In this document: piece after piece, positions 1 through 10,348 of the stretch
Numbering within the stretch: the stretch's first letter is position 1
Layout: each line of letters opens with the position of its first letter
Notes under the pieces: model-generated
Databases searched by the model: none
Told to the model about the DNA's origin: nothing
What the model saw: only the letters and a program-made list of their open reading frames with translations
Assembly: GCF_001548235.1 (NCBI RefSeq)
Contig: NZ_AP014938.1
Span: forward strand, 2,108,001-2,172,000
Reading direction: 5' to 3'
Length of the DNA stretch: 64,000 nt
Source of the DNA: Rothia mucilaginosa
GTDB taxonomy: Bacteria > Actinomycetota > Actinomycetes > Actinomycetales > Micrococcaceae
Position numbers and translations under genes: made by a program

Positions 1-2160
1 CGTAACTTCACTGAGGCTCTGCAGAAGGCGATGCGTTCGCTGGAGCAGAAGGGCGCGTCCTTCTCGTTCAAGCCGCTGTCCCTGTCTGAGGCTGAGCTGG
101 CTGAGCTGATTGAGAAGACTAAGGTTCCGACTACCCAGCGTATTTACCAGGTTCAGCAGGCTCTGCTGGCTGGCGCTACCGTGGAGCAGCTGCACGAGGC
201 GACCAAGATTGACCCGTGGTTCCTGGATCAGCTGGTGCTGCTGAATGAGGTTGCCGGCGTGGTTCACGCTAAGCGCGACCACCTGGACCCGGAGACCTTG
301 AAGCTGGCTAAGCGTCACGGTTTCTCGGACGCTCAGATTGCTGAGATTATCGGCTCTTCTGAGGATGTTGTGCGCGGTGTTCGCCACGCTCTGGGTATCC
401 GCCCGGTCTTCAAGACTGTTGACACCTGTGCAGCCGAGTTTGAGGCGTTCACTCCGTACCACTACTCCTCCTACGACCTGGAGGATGAGGTTGCGCACCA
501 CGAGAAGCCCTCGATTATGATTCTGGGTTCGGGCCCGAACCGTATCGGTCAGGGTATCGAGTTCGACTACTCCTGCGTGCACGCTTCGCTGGTGCTGCGT
601 TCGCTCGGTTACGAGACTGTCATGGTCAACTGCAACCCTGAGACTGTTTCGACTGACTACGATATTTCGACTCGCCTGTACTTCGAGCCGCTCACCCTTG
701 AGGATGTGCTTGAGATTGTTGAGTCGGAGCGTCGTACCGGCGGTCTGATGGGCGTGTTCGTTCAGCTGGGCGGTCAGACTCCGCTGAAGCTGGCTCGTGC
801 CCTGAAGGATGCGGGCGTGCCGATTCTGGGCACCACCCCCGAGGCTATTGACCTGGCTGAGGACCGCGGCGAGTTCTCTCGCGTGCTGGAGGAGGGCGGC
901 CTGATTTCGCCCAAGAACGGTACCGCGTTCACTTTCGAGGGTGCTAAGCGCATCGCTGATGAGATTGGTTACCCGGTTCTGGTTCGTCCTTCGTACGTGC
1001 TGGGCGGCCGTGGCATGGAGATCGTCTACGATGAGGCGAACCTGGCACGCTACCTGGAGAACGCTACCGAGGTTTCGCCTTCGCAGCCTGCTCTGATTGA
1101 TAAGTTCCTTGAGGACGCTATCGAGATTGACGTTGACGCCCTGTTCGACGGCGAGGAGCTGTACTTGGGCGGCGTCATGGAGCACATTGAGGAAGCCGGT
1201 ATTCACTCGGGTGACTCTTCTTGTACTCTGCCTCCGATTACTCTCGGCCCGGACATCATCGCGAAGGTGAAGGACGCTACCGAGAAGATTGCTCGCGGTA
1301 CCGGTGTGCGCGGCCTGATTAACATTCAGTTCGCGTACGTGTCTGAGAACCTGTACGTGATTGAAGCGAACCCGCGTGCGTCTCGTACTGTTCCCTTCGT
1401 GTCGAAGGCTACCGGCGTGCAGATGGCTAAGGCTGCTGTGCTGATTGGTCTGGGTAAGAGCATTGCTGAGCTGAAGGCTGAGGGCTACCTGCCGTCGAAC
1501 ATGGATGGCGCATCCCTGCCTGAGGAAACCGCGATTGCTGTGAAGGCTGCGGTTCTGCCGTTCGCTCGTTTCCGCACCCCGGAGGGTGTTGTGGTGGATT
1601 CGCTGCTGAGCCCGGAGATGCGTTCGACCGGTGAGGTCATGGGTCTGGATAAGCACTATGACACCGCGTTCGCTAAGGCTCAAGCTGGTGCTGGTTCGCC
1701 GCTGCCGACCTCCGGTAAGGTGTTCATTTCGGTGGCTAACCACGATAAGCGTAACGTCATTATTTACGCGAAGATGCTGGAGTCGCTGGGCTTTGAGATC
1801 GTTTCGACCGGTGGTACCGCTGAGATTCTGCGCCGTAACGGCCTGAACTCGGTGATTGTGGCTTCGAAGTTCGCTGAGGCGAACGGCGACCACTCGATTG
1901 TGGACATGGTCCGCAACGGTGACATTGACCTGATTCTGAACACCCCTGCCGGTGGTGCTGCTCGTAGCGATGGTTACGAGATTCGTGCCGCTGCGGTTTC
2001 GGTGGGCTGCCCGGTCATGACCACTATTTCTGAGTTCGCTGCGGCTGTTCAGGCGATTAATGCTCTGCGTGAGCACAGCTGGGACATCATGAGCCTGCAG
2101 GAGCACGGCGTTCAGCTGGCTGCCGCTGTGGATGCTCGTTCTGAGGGTGGTGAGGCGTAA
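1..2160 (+). CDS. carB: carbamoyl-phosphate synthase large subunit (3' part)
   Basis: The 5' end lies outside the window; the frame is open from base 1, leaving about 719 residues of a protein usually near 1,100. CarB makes carbamoyl phosphate from bicarbonate, ATP and glutamine-derived ammonia for pyrimidine and arginine synthesis. What remains is the oligomerisation region, the second ATP-grasp half ([20 protein letters not shown], then [13 protein letters not shown] and [14 protein letters not shown]) and a C-terminal MGS-like allosteric domain ([23 protein letters not shown]). The stop overlaps the pyrF start by one base, so the two are translated as one pyrimidine operon. Identification is secure. 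Confidence 0.97.
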   Translation, partial: RNFTEALQKAMRSLEQKGASFSFKPLSLSEAELAELIEKTKVPTTQRIYQVQQALLAGATVEQLHEATKIDPWFLDQLVLLNEVAGVVHAKRDHLDPETLKLAKRHGFSDAQIAEIIGSSEDVVRGVRHALGIRPVFKTVDTCAAEFEAFTPYHYSSYDLEDEVAHHEKPSIMILGSGPNRIGQGIEFDYSCVHASLVLRSLGYETVMVNCNPETVSTDYDISTRLYFEPLTLEDVLEIVESERRTGGLMGVFVQLGGQTPLKLARALKDAGVPILGTTPEAIDLAEDRGEFSRVLEEGGLISPKNGTAFTFEGAKRIADEIGYPVLVRPSYVLGGRGMEIVYDEANLARYLENATEVSPSQPALIDKFLEDAIEIDVDALFDGEELYLGGVMEHIEEAGIHSGDSSCTLPPITLGPDIIAKVKDATEKIARGTGVRGLINIQFAYVSENLYVIEANPRASRTVPFVSKATGVQMAKAAVLIGLGKSIAELKAEGYLPSNMDGASLPEETAIAVKAAVLPFARFRTPEGVVVDSLLSPEMRSTGEVMGLDKHYDTAFAKAQAGAGSPLPTSGKVFISVANHDKRNVIIYAKMLESLGFEIVSTGGTAEILRRNGLNSVIVASKFAEANGDHSIVDMVRNGDIDLILNTPAGGAARSDGYEIRAAAVSVGCPVMTTISEFAAAVQAINALREHSWDIMSLQEHGVQLAAAVDARSEGGEA

Positions 2161-3035
2161 TGTCCGCCGCTTTTGGTGATCGCCTGGCGAAGGCGATGGC
2201 GGAGCGCGGCCCGCTGTGTGTGGGTATTGACCCGCATCCGAACCTGCTGGAGCAGTGGGGTCTTGAGGATTCCGCTGCCGGCCTGGCTGCTTTTACTGAG
2301 GCGGTCTATGAGGGTTGCGCCCCGTTTGCGGCGGCATTGAAGCCTCAGGTGGCGCTGTTTGAGCGTCACGGTTCGGCTGGTCTTGCTGTGCTGGAGGCGC
2401 TGTTCGCCCGCGCTGCCGCTGATGGTGTGCTGATTGTTGCTGACGCTAAGCGCGGCGATATCGGTTCGACCATGAAGGCGTACGCGGATGCGTGGCTCGG
2501 CTCGTCTTCGCCGCTGGGTACCGATTCGGTGACTTTGAGCCCGTATCTGGGCTTTGAGTCGCTGCGTCCGGCGCTGGATTTGGCTGATGAGAATGACCGC
2601 GGCACGTTCGTGCTGGCGTTGACCTCGAACCCTGAGGGTAAGAGCGTTCAGCATGTGGGCGCGTCGGAGTCTGGTCATTCCGGCGAGTCTGGGGGCGCTG
2701 TGGCTAAGCGTATTATCGCTGCGGCTACCGCTGAGAATGCTTCCCGCCAGTGGGAGCAGATGGGCCCGTGCGGCCTGGTGGTTGGCGCGACTGTTGGTCA
2801 GGCGCTGGTTGATTTGGGTATTGACCTGAGCGTGTTCAACGGCCCGATTCTGTCGCCGGGTTATGGTGCGCAGGGCGCTTCGGCGGCTGATTTGTACCGC
2901 GTGTTTGCGGGCGTTGAGTCGCAGGTGCTGGTGAATTCCAGCCGTGGCGTGCTGGCTGCCGGTCCGTCTGTTGAGGGCCTGGCGAAGGCTGCGCAGGCGG
3001 CTCGTGATGACCTGTTGGCGGCTCGCGGCGCATAG
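2160..3035 (+). CDS. pyrF: orotidine 5'-phosphate decarboxylase
   Basis: Decarboxylates OMP to UMP, the last step of de novo pyrimidine synthesis. The 291-residue product has the longer subfamily-2 form, with the substrate-binding start CVGIDPHP and the catalytic DAKRGDIGST loop around residues 99-108. The ATG overlaps the carB stop (TAATG), so translation is probably coupled. A C/G hairpin with a short T run follows about 55 bases downstream. Confidence 0.95.
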   Translation: MSAAFGDRLAKAMAERGPLCVGIDPHPNLLEQWGLEDSAAGLAAFTEAVYEGCAPFAAALKPQVALFERHGSAGLAVLEALFARAAADGVLIVADAKRGDIGSTMKAYADAWLGSSSPLGTDSVTLSPYLGFESLRPALDLADENDRGTFVLALTSNPEGKSVQHVGASESGHSGESGGAVAKRIIAAATAENASRQWEQMGPCGLVVGATVGQALVDLGIDLSVFNGPILSPGYGAQGASAADLYRVFAGVESQVLVNSSRGVLAAGPSVEGLAKAAQAARDDLLAARGA

Positions 3036-3090
3036 TTCGCGTGCTGCGTGAGGGGCGTGTGCTCCGGTGGATTCTTTTGAGAGTCTGTTC

Positions 3091-3108
3091 GGGGTGCGCG
3101 CCCCTTTT
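3091..3108 (+). terminator. possible terminator after pyrF
   Basis: A GGGG/CCCC stem around a six-base loop is followed by TTTT. The right arm can also pair over seven bases (AGGGGCG with CGCCCCT) with a site near 3050. It is short, so this is only a candidate. Confidence 0.4.
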
Positions 3109-3491
3109 GCGTGTCCAGTTTCCGGTACCCAGTTTTCGGCACCCAATTTCCGCCTCGGGGAGCGCCGCTGTTTTGGCCGTTTTTGCCCCCATTTTCGGGT
3201 ACATTCTGATGCATATTTTGCCCCCCGCATACTCGCGCCGATGCGAGTTTGCTCACCTTGGCAGCGGGGGAGTGCGCCCGCTCTATGAGGCGCGTGTGTG
3301 GTTCCGCTTTTGATAGGGCGAATACTCCGCTATGCTATAGGGGTACTCCCTGATATTTACGTGCTGACGTGCGTAGACGCATTGTTGGTGCGAGGGTGAG
3401 TGCCGCGGGTGGAACGAGGTTTCTCGTGCTATCCGTGATACATTAGTTGATAAGTAAAATTCTATAACTCGCAGAAATGGGGGACCCAACC
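3109..3491. other. 383-base gap upstream of mihF
   Basis: No convincing gene is seen. The sequence is T-rich and contains candidate promoter elements for mihF: TTGATA at 3310-3315 with TATGCT at 3331-3336 (spacing 15, shorter than ideal) and a second AT-rich stretch at 3430-3470. The long distance to the mihF start suggests an extended 5' untranslated region or more than one promoter; this is inference. Confidence 0.4.
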
Positions 3492-3872
3492 ATGCCGCTG
3501 ACTCCGCTAACTGAGGATGCGCGCGCCTCCGCCCGCGAGAAGGCAGTACTTGCCCGAGCACACCGCCAGGAAATTAAGCGTGCACTGAGTGACCGTGAAC
3601 TTTCCGTGCGTCAGGTGCTCGATATGGTCGATTCCGACCCTGCACTGGCTAAAATGCCGGTGGGGCAGATGCTGCGCGCACTTCCGGGCATTGGTGCCGT
3701 TCGAGCTGAACGCATCATTGAAGAACTTCATATTGCACCGACTCGCCGCCTTGGCGGCCTGGGTGTACACCAGCGTCGCAAGATGGTGGAGTACTTCAAC
3801 CGTAATTCGCGGTATTTGAACCGTGCACGTCGCAGGACTAATACTCTGCCTCCTGAATCTTCTCAGTCCTAA
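3492..3872 (+). CDS. mihF: actinobacterial integration host factor
   Basis: A small basic DNA-binding protein of the mycobacterial IHF type (126 residues), a nucleoid protein that supports integration and chromosome organisation. The family signature is the helix-two-turn-helix part MLRALPGIGAVRAERIIEEL. The ATG at 3492 is chosen over the upstream in-frame ATG at 3477 because GGGGA sits 7 bases ahead of it. It precedes gmk by 41 bases, the usual mihF-gmk-rpoZ-coaBC order of actinobacteria. Confidence 0.92.
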   Translation: MPLTPLTEDARASAREKAVLARAHRQEIKRALSDRELSVRQVLDMVDSDPALAKMPVGQMLRALPGIGAVRAERIIEELHIAPTRRLGGLGVHQRRKMVEYFNRNSRYLNRARRRTNTLPPESSQS

Positions 3873-3913
3873 CACATCGTGCCTTCAGCCGATGAAGGCG
3901 CAGTAAGGAAGCT

Positions 3914-4471
3914 ATGTCTCAGCCGACTCTCACCGTACTGGCTGGCCCCACTGCTGTTGGCAAGGGTACGGTGTGCCAGTACATTCGTGAGAACTACCCG
4001 AACGTGTGGTTCTCTGTTTCCGCTACCACTCGTGATCCTCGCCCCGGTGAGGTTGACGGTACTCACTACTATTTCGTTTCGATGGAAGAGTTTGACCAGA
4101 TGATCGCTGACGGTCAGATGCTTGAGTACGCTGTGGTGCACGGTAAGAACAAGTACGGTACTCCGCGCGCTAAGGTCCAGGAGGCTCTGGACGCTGGCCG
4201 CCCGGTGATTCTTGAGATTGACCTGCAGGGTGCTCGCCAGATTCGCGAGACCATGCCTGATGCTCGCCTGGTTTTCTTGGCTCCTCCGAGCTGGGATGAG
4301 CTGGTGTCGCGTCTGGTGGGTCGAGGTACCGAGAGTGAGCAGGAGCAAGCTCGTCGCCTTGAAACCGCGAAGGTTGAGTTGGCTGCTGAGAAGGAATTTG
4401 ACGTCACGGTCGTCAACGACTCTGTTGAGCGTGCGGCGAAGGAGATTGCTGAGCTGATTGGCGCCGCCTAA
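3914..4471 (+). CDS. gmk: guanylate kinase
   Basis: Phosphorylates GMP to GDP with ATP, in the cytoplasm. The 185-residue product has the normal family length. Its P-loop reads [10 protein letters not shown] near the N-terminus (usually GPSGVGKGT), followed by the GMP-binding segments [17 protein letters not shown] and [15 protein letters not shown] and the lid region LVGRGTE. A strong hairpin terminator follows at 4545, so gmk probably ends a transcript that starts at mihF. Confidence 0.96.
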   Translation: MSQPTLTVLAGPTAVGKGTVCQYIRENYPNVWFSVSATTRDPRPGEVDGTHYYFVSMEEFDQMIADGQMLEYAVVHGKNKYGTPRAKVQEALDAGRPVILEIDLQGARQIRETMPDARLVFLAPPSWDELVSRLVGRGTESEQEQARRLETAKVELAAEKEFDVTVVNDSVERAAKEIAELIGAA

Positions 4472-4544
4472 TCTGCATGCTTTGCGTTTGCGGTGGGGCT
4501 AGAGTTTCTTCCGACCTGTAGTTCTGCCGTGAGGCGTTGTGAAG

Positions 4545-4587
4545 GGTGGGGGTTTCGAAGAGTTTTCTTCGGGCCCCTACCTTTTTT
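4545..4587 (+). terminator. rho-independent terminator after gmk
   Basis: Two nested stems (GGTGGGG with CCCCTACC outside, CGAAGA with TCTTCG inside) are followed by six T. Confidence 0.75.
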
Positions 4588-4758
4588 GGCTGGGCTGACA
4601 CCTTTTGTCTGGGCTGGTACGTGCGTTTTAGCCGTTGAGAGGGTAGAATAGTTCTTTAGTTTTGACCGTGCCCTCAGTGCGCCCGGTTTGCGCCATTGCG
4701 CGAACGGTGTACGGGGGTGTTCGGTACGTACATTCCATCAAGCTATTTGGAGTTTTTA

Positions 4759-5217
4759 GTGGCAAACGAAATCAAGGAACACGAGGACTACAACTTCGTT
4801 GACGGTGTCGCTCCCGAGGGCATCGTGAGCCCCAGCGCTGACGCGCTGATTGAGAAGGCGGAGTCCAAGTACGGCCTGGTGATTTTCGGTGCCCGCCGTG
4901 CACGCCAGATTAACGCGTACTACGCTAACCTGCAGGACAATACTGCTGCGCACGTTGGCCCGCTGGTTGACGCTGAGTCGAACGAGAAGTCCCTGTCGGT
5001 GGCAATGCGTGAAATCATTGCTGACCGTGTTGTGGCGGAGCACCGCCCGGACGCTAAGTTCGATGAGGACGGCTACCCGGTTCCCGAGGATCTGTCCGCT
5101 GTGATTGATTTCAGCGCGGCTGAGTTCTCTGGCGCTATCGAGGAGGAGTACATCCCCGCAGGTAGCGAAGAGGTTATTGCTATCGAAGAGGTTATCCTCG
5201 ACGAGTCCGCTGAGTAA
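4759..5217 (+). CDS. rpoZ: RNA polymerase omega subunit
   Basis: Small RNA polymerase subunit that helps assembly of beta-prime. The GTG at 4759 is chosen because GGAG lies 6 bases upstream and the protein then opens VANEIKEHEDYNFVDG, matching the family; the longer open frame from 4696 has no such support. The omega core (IEKAESKYGLVIFGARRARQ) covers about residues 30-60. At 152 residues it is longer than most omegas because of an acidic tail ending EEVILDESAE. A candidate -10 TAGAAT lies in the gap upstream. Confidence 0.93.
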   Translation: MANEIKEHEDYNFVDGVAPEGIVSPSADALIEKAESKYGLVIFGARRARQINAYYANLQDNTAAHVGPLVDAESNEKSLSVAMREIIADRVVAEHRPDAKFDEDGYPVPEDLSAVIDFSAAEFSGAIEEEYIPAGSEEVIAIEEVILDESAE

Positions 5218-5248
5218 TCTGCTTTTTACAAGGATTCTTTGACGTACC

Positions 5249-6688
5249 ATGCGCATTATCGTTGGTATTGGAGGGGGCATTGCTGCGTATAAGGCGGCGA
5301 TGCTCCTTCGTCTTTTTGCGAAGAATGGCGACGAGGTGATCGCCATGCCCACCCCGAACGCGACGAAGTTCGTGGGTGTTCCCACTCTGGAGGCGCTGAG
5401 CGGCAACCCCGTCTCAACGGACGTGTTTGACCGTGTGCCGGAGGTGAACCACGTGCGTCAGGCTGAACAGGCTGACGCCGTGGTGATTGCCCCGGCGACC
5501 GCTGATTTGCTAGCTCGTTTGGCGGCTGGTCGTGCGGATGATTTGCTGTCCTCGACCGTGTTGACCACGCACGCCCCGGTGATTTTGGCGCCTGCGATGC
5601 ATACCCAGATGTGGGAGCATCCGGCGACTCAGGCGAATGTGCAAACTCTGCGTTCGTGGGGTTATCACGTGATTGAGCCCGCGATTGGGCGTTTGACGGG
5701 CCCGGATTCTGGTCCGGGTCGCATGCCCGAGCCGGAGGATATTTTCGCGGTCGCGCTGGATGTGATTGCTCGCTTCCCGAAGGGTCAGCTGCACCCGGTG
5801 TACACGCCCGGTTACGCACCGACTGAGCCCCTGTACACGGGTACGGAGCAGGAGCGTATGGCGGCGGCGCGTGCGGCAACGCTGACTTCGGCGCTGCTGG
5901 GTCAGGGGGATTCGGGCAAGGTTGAGCCTGGTCAGATTGAACACAGCCAGGCAACTGGCGCATCCGAATCGCTGCGTGGCCCCCTGGCAGGTCGCCTCGT
6001 GGTCATTACCGCCGGCGGCACCCGTGAGGCGCTGGACCCGGTCCGATTCCTCGGCAACCGTTCGACCGGCAAGCAGGGTGTGGCGCTCGCGGAGGCGGCA
6101 CGCGACCTGGGCGCGACCGTGCACCTGATTGGCGCGAACCTTGAGGTTCCGGCACCGGAGGGTGTGCAGGTGACCCGCGTGGTGAGCGCCCTGGAGCTGC
6201 GTGAGGCAACCCTTGAGGCGAGCGCGGCGGCGGATGTGCTAATCATGTCTGCGGCGGTGGCTGATTTTAGGCCCGCCGAGTTTGCCGAGTTCAAGATTAA
6301 GAAGAGCGCCGATTCTGAGGATGCGCCGGTGATTCAGCTGGTGCGTAACCCGGATATTCTGCGTGAGGTCGTGGTGCGCCGCCAGCAGGCTCGTGAGGCG
6401 GGGGAGAGCATCCTCGGCCCGAAGCTCATTGTTGGTTTTGCGGCGGAGACCGGTTCGGCGGAGAAGACTCCGTTGGAGCTGGGTCGTGAGAAGCTGCAGC
6501 GTAAGGGCACGGACTTCTTGGCGGTCAATACGGTGGGCGTGAATCGTGGTTTCGGCACGGACGATAACACGATTACGCTGCTGTCGACTCTGAATGATGA
6601 GGCGCCGGTGTTCTCCGGTTCGAAGAAGGAGCTGTCGGTGCGTCTGTTGGAGCATGTGGCGGCTTTCCTGCCTGAGCTTTCTGGCTAA
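5249..6688 (+). CDS. coaBC: bifunctional phosphopantothenoylcysteine decarboxylase / synthetase
   Basis: Two steps of coenzyme A synthesis: CTP-dependent joining of cysteine to 4'-phosphopantothenate (CoaB) and FMN-dependent decarboxylation (CoaC). The N-terminal CoaC flavoprotein half shows VGIGGGIAAYKA, the His of PEVNHVRQAEQAD and PAMHTQMW. The C-terminal CoaB half shows ITAGGTREALDPVRFLGNRS and AAVADFRP. A linker of about 70 less conserved residues (around 170-245) joins them, giving 479 residues, longer than the usual 400 or so. It follows rpoZ by 31 bases and is probably co-transcribed. Confidence 0.95.
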   Translation: MRIIVGIGGGIAAYKAAMLLRLFAKNGDEVIAMPTPNATKFVGVPTLEALSGNPVSTDVFDRVPEVNHVRQAEQADAVVIAPATADLLARLAAGRADDLLSSTVLTTHAPVILAPAMHTQMWEHPATQANVQTLRSWGYHVIEPAIGRLTGPDSGPGRMPEPEDIFAVALDVIARFPKGQLHPVYTPGYAPTEPLYTGTEQERMAAARAATLTSALLGQGDSGKVEPGQIEHSQATGASESLRGPLAGRLVVITAGGTREALDPVRFLGNRSTGKQGVALAEAARDLGATVHLIGANLEVPAPEGVQVTRVVSALELREATLEASAAADVLIMSAAVADFRPAEFAEFKIKKSADSEDAPVIQLVRNPDILREVVVRRQQAREAGESILGPKLIVGFAAETGSAEKTPLELGREKLQRKGTDFLAVNTVGVNRGFGTDDNTITLLSTLNDEAPVFSGSKKELSVRLLEHVAAFLPELSG

Positions 6689-7013
6689 GAATCCTCATGC
6701 GTCCGCGTAGCTACTCAGCTGGTGCGCGCTTGCTTACATATCTTCAAAGCCCGTGCGGTACTTCCTGGGGGAGGTATCGTGCGGGCTTTGCTGTACCCGC
6801 TGGGAGGTTGCCAGCGCCTCCATCTACTAATCCTTGGGGGAGCATTATGCGCAAGCACTTGTGATGCGGGTTTCTTTCTTCTGGGGTTCCGCCGGGGGAG
6901 CGTCTCATATTTCTGTCATACTGGTGAAATTTCTGACCGTACCCCCGAACCGTCAGATAAAGGTCTAGTATCATGGCATAGAGAGTATTTCGCGTCGAAG
7001 GGGAAGAAGCACC
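6689..7013. other. 325-base gap between coaBC and rapZ
   Basis: No gene is evident. It holds a long hairpin at 6745-6790 with arms CAAAGCCCG and CGGGCTTTG extended by further pairing, but without a clean T run, so it may be a weak terminator or an RNA structure. Nearer rapZ lies a candidate -10 (TAGTAT, near 6967). Confidence 0.4.
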
Positions 7014-7928
7014 ATGCCCGAGAATCAGAGCAAGCCCGCCACGGTACAGCCCGCCCAGAGTGAGGAGCGTCCTCAGATTCTGGTCATTACCGGTATTTCT
7101 GGTGCAGGTCGCAGCACCGTCGCAAATGTGCTGGAGGATGAGGGCTGGTACGTTATCGACAACATCCCGCCGCAGATGCTCGGTTCCCTGGCTGAATTGG
7201 TGACCCGCGACGGTGCGCGAGTTCCGAAGGTGGCGCTCGGCATTGACGTTCGCGCCCGCGCACTGTTCTCCGATCTTCCCGCTGCGATTGAGACTCTGCG
7301 CAAGTCGGATATTGACTTCTCCATGCTCTTCCTTGACGCCAAGGACGAGACCATTATTGCTCGCTACGAGGCTCAGCGCCGCCCGCACCCGCTGCAGGGT
7401 GAGGGCCGCGTCCTCGACGGTATCCGCGCTGAGCGCACTCTCTTTGAGGGCCTGCGCCTCGCTTCTGACCGCACCATTGACACCACCGGCATGAACGTTC
7501 ACGAGCTGGCTCGTACCGTGCGTGAAATGTTCGCTGAGGGTGCGGATAAGAAGCTGAACCTGACCGTGATGAGCTTCGGCTTCAAGTACGGCGCACCTTC
7601 GGACGCTAACTACATGGCTGATATGCGTTTCATCCCGAACCCGCACTGGGTTCCGGAGTTGCGTCCCCTGACCGGTCAGGACGCCCCGGTGCGCGACTAC
7701 GTGCTGGAGCACGCAGGCACCGAGGAGTTCATCAGCAACTACCTTGCGGCTCTTCGCCCCGTGCTTGAGGGCTACCGCCGTGAGGGCAAGTACTACGCCA
7801 CCATCGCAATTGGCTGCACCGGTGGTAAGCACCGTTCCGTGGCTGTGACGGAGGAACTGGCTCGTCGTCTCTCTGCTTTCGGTGAGCTGAACGTGAATGT
7901 TCAGCACCGTGACAAGGGCCGCGAGTAA
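7014..7928 (+). CDS. rapZ: RNase adapter / nucleotide-binding protein RapZ
   Basis: YvcJ/RapZ family P-loop protein. In E. coli RapZ guides small-RNA decay controlling amino-sugar synthesis; the actinobacterial role is less clear. The 304-residue product has the Walker A variant GISGAGRS (residues 27-34, Arg in place of Lys, common in actinobacteria), the DARA-type segment GIDVRAR, and the C-terminal FGFKYG and IGCTGGKHRSV motifs. The ATG is preceded by GAAGGGGAAG. It starts the conserved rapZ-yvcK-whiA trio. Confidence 0.94.
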   Translation: MPENQSKPATVQPAQSEERPQILVITGISGAGRSTVANVLEDEGWYVIDNIPPQMLGSLAELVTRDGARVPKVALGIDVRARALFSDLPAAIETLRKSDIDFSMLFLDAKDETIIARYEAQRRPHPLQGEGRVLDGIRAERTLFEGLRLASDRTIDTTGMNVHELARTVREMFAEGADKKLNLTVMSFGFKYGAPSDANYMADMRFIPNPHWVPELRPLTGQDAPVRDYVLEHAGTEEFISNYLAALRPVLEGYRREGKYYATIAIGCTGGKHRSVAVTEELARRLSAFGELNVNVQHRDKGRE

Positions 7929-8037
7929 GTTTTTCCCGGCGCGTCCCAACCACCGCGCCGTGTTTCATTAGCCGCCGTCCGGCCCCGCACACCGTGGGGC
8001 TGGCATACCATTCCTTCCGGGTATGTGAGGTATTACT

Positions 8038-9090
8038 ATGTCCACCCATTCGACCAGTTATGACACTCAGGGTATTCCGCGCCTGCCGGCTCTGCCGACT
8101 CAGGCGTTGCGCCTGTTGAAGACCACGCACCGTTCGCCGAAGGTCACGGCGATGGGCGGCGGCCACGGGCTGTACGGTTCCCTGTCTGCGTTGCGCCATG
8201 TCACACCTGATTTGACGGCTGTTGTGACGGTTGCTGACGATGGCGGTTCGTCGGGTCGTTTGCGTGAGGAGATGGGTATTCTCCCTCCGGGAGATTTGCG
8301 TATGGCGCTCTCTGCGCTGTGTGATGACACCGATTGGGGTCGCACGTGGCGTGATGTGATGCAACATCGTTTTAGCGCGCCTGAGGGTTATGAGGGTGAG
8401 TTCCCGCTGGATTACCATGCTCTCGGTAACCTGCTGATTGCGACTCTCTGGCAGCTGCTGGATGACCCGGTTGCCGGTCTGGACTGGGCGGGTGCCCTGC
8501 TGAATGCGCGCGGCCGCGTGCTGCCGATGGCGCTGGATCCGATGGTCATTTACGGCACCGTGCTGCGTGAGCATAACGGCGGCGGTATTGAGCGTGTGAA
8601 GGTGGTCGGCCAGGTGAATCTCTCGAAGGAGGAGCGCGTTCACGATATTGGTCTGACCCCTGAGAATGCTCGGCCCTGCCCGGAGGCGCTCTCCGCTATT
8701 GAGGAATCCGATTGGATTGTTTTGGGTCCGGGTTCGTGGCGTACGTCGGTTCTGCCGCATCTGCTGTTGGACGCTCAGCGTGAGGCGATTATCCGCACGG
8801 AGGCGCGCCGCTGCGTGGTCATGAACCTCTCCGACGATAAGGAGACGGTCGGCTTCACCCCGGCAACGCACTTGGATTTGTTGCGCCAGTACGCCCCGAA
8901 GCTTCACCTTGACGCGGTGATTGCTGACGCTGACATGCAGGCTGATCACCGTTCCGAGCTGGAGCGTGAGGCTTCTGCGATGGGTGCGAAGGTTGTGTGG
9001 GCGCATCTGCGTTCGAGCTCCCAGCCGAATGTGCACGACCCGCTGAAGCTTGCGGCTGCGTACAACGAAGCGTTTGAGCTGAGCTCCTAG
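8038..9090 (+). CDS. yvcK: gluconeogenesis factor YvcK family protein
   Basis: YvcK/CofD-like protein, linked in Bacillus and mycobacteria to central-carbon and cell-wall homeostasis and to binding of UDP-sugars. Visible marks are the glycine-rich TAMGGGHGLYGSLSALR, VADDGGSSGRLREE and LGPGSWRTSVLPHLL. The length of 350 residues is typical. The position between rapZ and whiA supports the call. Confidence 0.93.
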   Translation: MSTHSTSYDTQGIPRLPALPTQALRLLKTTHRSPKVTAMGGGHGLYGSLSALRHVTPDLTAVVTVADDGGSSGRLREEMGILPPGDLRMALSALCDDTDWGRTWRDVMQHRFSAPEGYEGEFPLDYHALGNLLIATLWQLLDDPVAGLDWAGALLNARGRVLPMALDPMVIYGTVLREHNGGGIERVKVVGQVNLSKEERVHDIGLTPENARPCPEALSAIEESDWIVLGPGSWRTSVLPHLLLDAQREAIIRTEARRCVVMNLSDDKETVGFTPATHLDLLRQYAPKLHLDAVIADADMQADHRSELEREASAMGAKVVWAHLRSSSQPNVHDPLKLAAAYNEAFELSS

Positions 9091-9173
9091 AATCACCGTT
9101 GCGGCTGCTATTTTGGTGTGCCCATTTCCCGAAGTTATAGACTCTTAGACACTACGCCCAGAAGGACCTGTTC

Positions 9174-10139
9174 ATGGCATTAACCACGCTCGTCAAGGAC
9201 GAACTCGCCAACTACGAGGCAACGAAAGTCTCTGCTCGTAAGGCAGAAATCTCTACGATTCTGCGTTTTACCGGAGGCCTGCACATTGTCTCGGGGCGAA
9301 TCGTGGTGGAGTCTGAGGTCGACCACGAGGCAACCGCCCACCGCATGCGCCGCACCATCGCGGAGATTTACGGCCACGACTCTGAGCTGACCAGCGTCAG
9401 CGGTGGTGGCCTGCGTCGAGGCGGCCGCTACATTGTGCGTGTGGATCACGGCGGTGAGGCGCTGGCTCGCCAGACCGGTCTGCTGGATTTGCGTGGCCGC
9501 CCGGTGCGTGGTCTGCCGCCGGCTGTGGTGAACGGCTCCCTGCAGGACGCCGAGGCGGTCATGCGCGGTGCGTTCTTGGCGCACGGTTCGCTGACTGAGC
9601 CGGGTCGTTCCTCCTCCCTGGAGATTACCTGCCCCGGTCCGGAGGCGGCGCTTGCGCTGGTGGGTGCGGCTCGCCGCCTGGACATTATTGCGAAGGCACG
9701 CGAGGTGCGCGGCACCGACCGTGTGGTGGTGCGTGACGGCGAGACGATTTCGCAGTTGCTGGAGCGTATGGGCGCGACCGGTACCCTGACCACGTGGCGT
9801 GAGGCGCGCACCCGCAAGGAGGTTCGCGCGACCGCGAACCGTCTGGCGAATTTTGATGATGCGAACCTGCGCCGTAGCGCTCAGGCGGCTGTTGCGGCGA
9901 GTGCCCGCGTGGAGCGTGCCCTGCTGATTCTGGGTCATGAGGCGCCGGATCATCTGCGCTATGCCGGTGAGCTGCGTGTGTTGCATAAGCATGCGTCGTT
10001 GGATGAGCTGGGTCGTCTGGCTGATCCGCCGATGACGAAGGACGCGATTGCGGGCCGTATTCGTCGCCTGCTAGTGATGGCTGATAAGCGTGCTTCGGAG
10101 CTGGGTGTTCCGGGTACTGAGCTTCCGCGCGAGGACTAA
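9174..10139 (+). CDS. whiA: sporulation/division transcription regulator WhiA
   Basis: WhiA-family DNA-binding protein: N-terminal LAGLIDADG-like domain without endonuclease function (about residues 1-220) and a C-terminal helix-turn-helix ([20 protein letters not shown] and the following residues). In Streptomyces it works with WhiB at sporulation promoters; in non-sporulating relatives it affects growth and division. Length 321 is typical. An AGAAGGA site precedes the ATG. It closes the rapZ-yvcK-whiA set. Confidence 0.95.
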   Translation: MALTTLVKDELANYEATKVSARKAEISTILRFTGGLHIVSGRIVVESEVDHEATAHRMRRTIAEIYGHDSELTSVSGGGLRRGGRYIVRVDHGGEALARQTGLLDLRGRPVRGLPPAVVNGSLQDAEAVMRGAFLAHGSLTEPGRSSSLEITCPGPEAALALVGAARRLDIIAKAREVRGTDRVVVRDGETISQLLERMGATGTLTTWREARTRKEVRATANRLANFDDANLRRSAQAAVAASARVERALLILGHEAPDHLRYAGELRVLHKHASLDELGRLADPPMTKDAIAGRIRRLLVMADKRASELGVPGTELPRED

Positions 10140-10264
10140 GCGGAGGCTAGATTCTGCTCTTAAACGGTGCGGGAAGCTCGTGTGACTGAGATGTTTGTGA
10201 CGGTTTTGTGACAAACCAAGCCCCTCCGTTTTTGAACAAAAACTGCATATTTTTCAAAAATGAG

Positions 10265-10317
10265 CCTGTGGATGGCCCCTTTCGCGTTGTGCGAGGGGAG
10301 TTATCCACAGGTTCTTT
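10265..10317 (+). terminator. hairpin with a consensus DnaA box (likely whiA terminator)
   Basis: A perfect 9-base inverted repeat CCTGTGGAT (10265-10273) / ATCCACAGG (10303-10311) encloses a second stem (CCCCTTTCGC with GCGAGGGG). TTCTTT follows. The right arm contains TTATCCACA (10301-10309), the consensus DnaA box, and the left arm a near match in reverse. It may be a terminator, a DnaA-binding site, or both. Confidence 0.5.
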
Positions 10318-10348
10318 GCGTGCGCTCGTGCGTTCGCGCGCGTGAGCC

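Noticed and set aside
3041-3313. Forward and reverse frames in the pyrF-mihF gap
   Set aside because: Cys/Arg/Pro-rich nonsense composition, no start signals.
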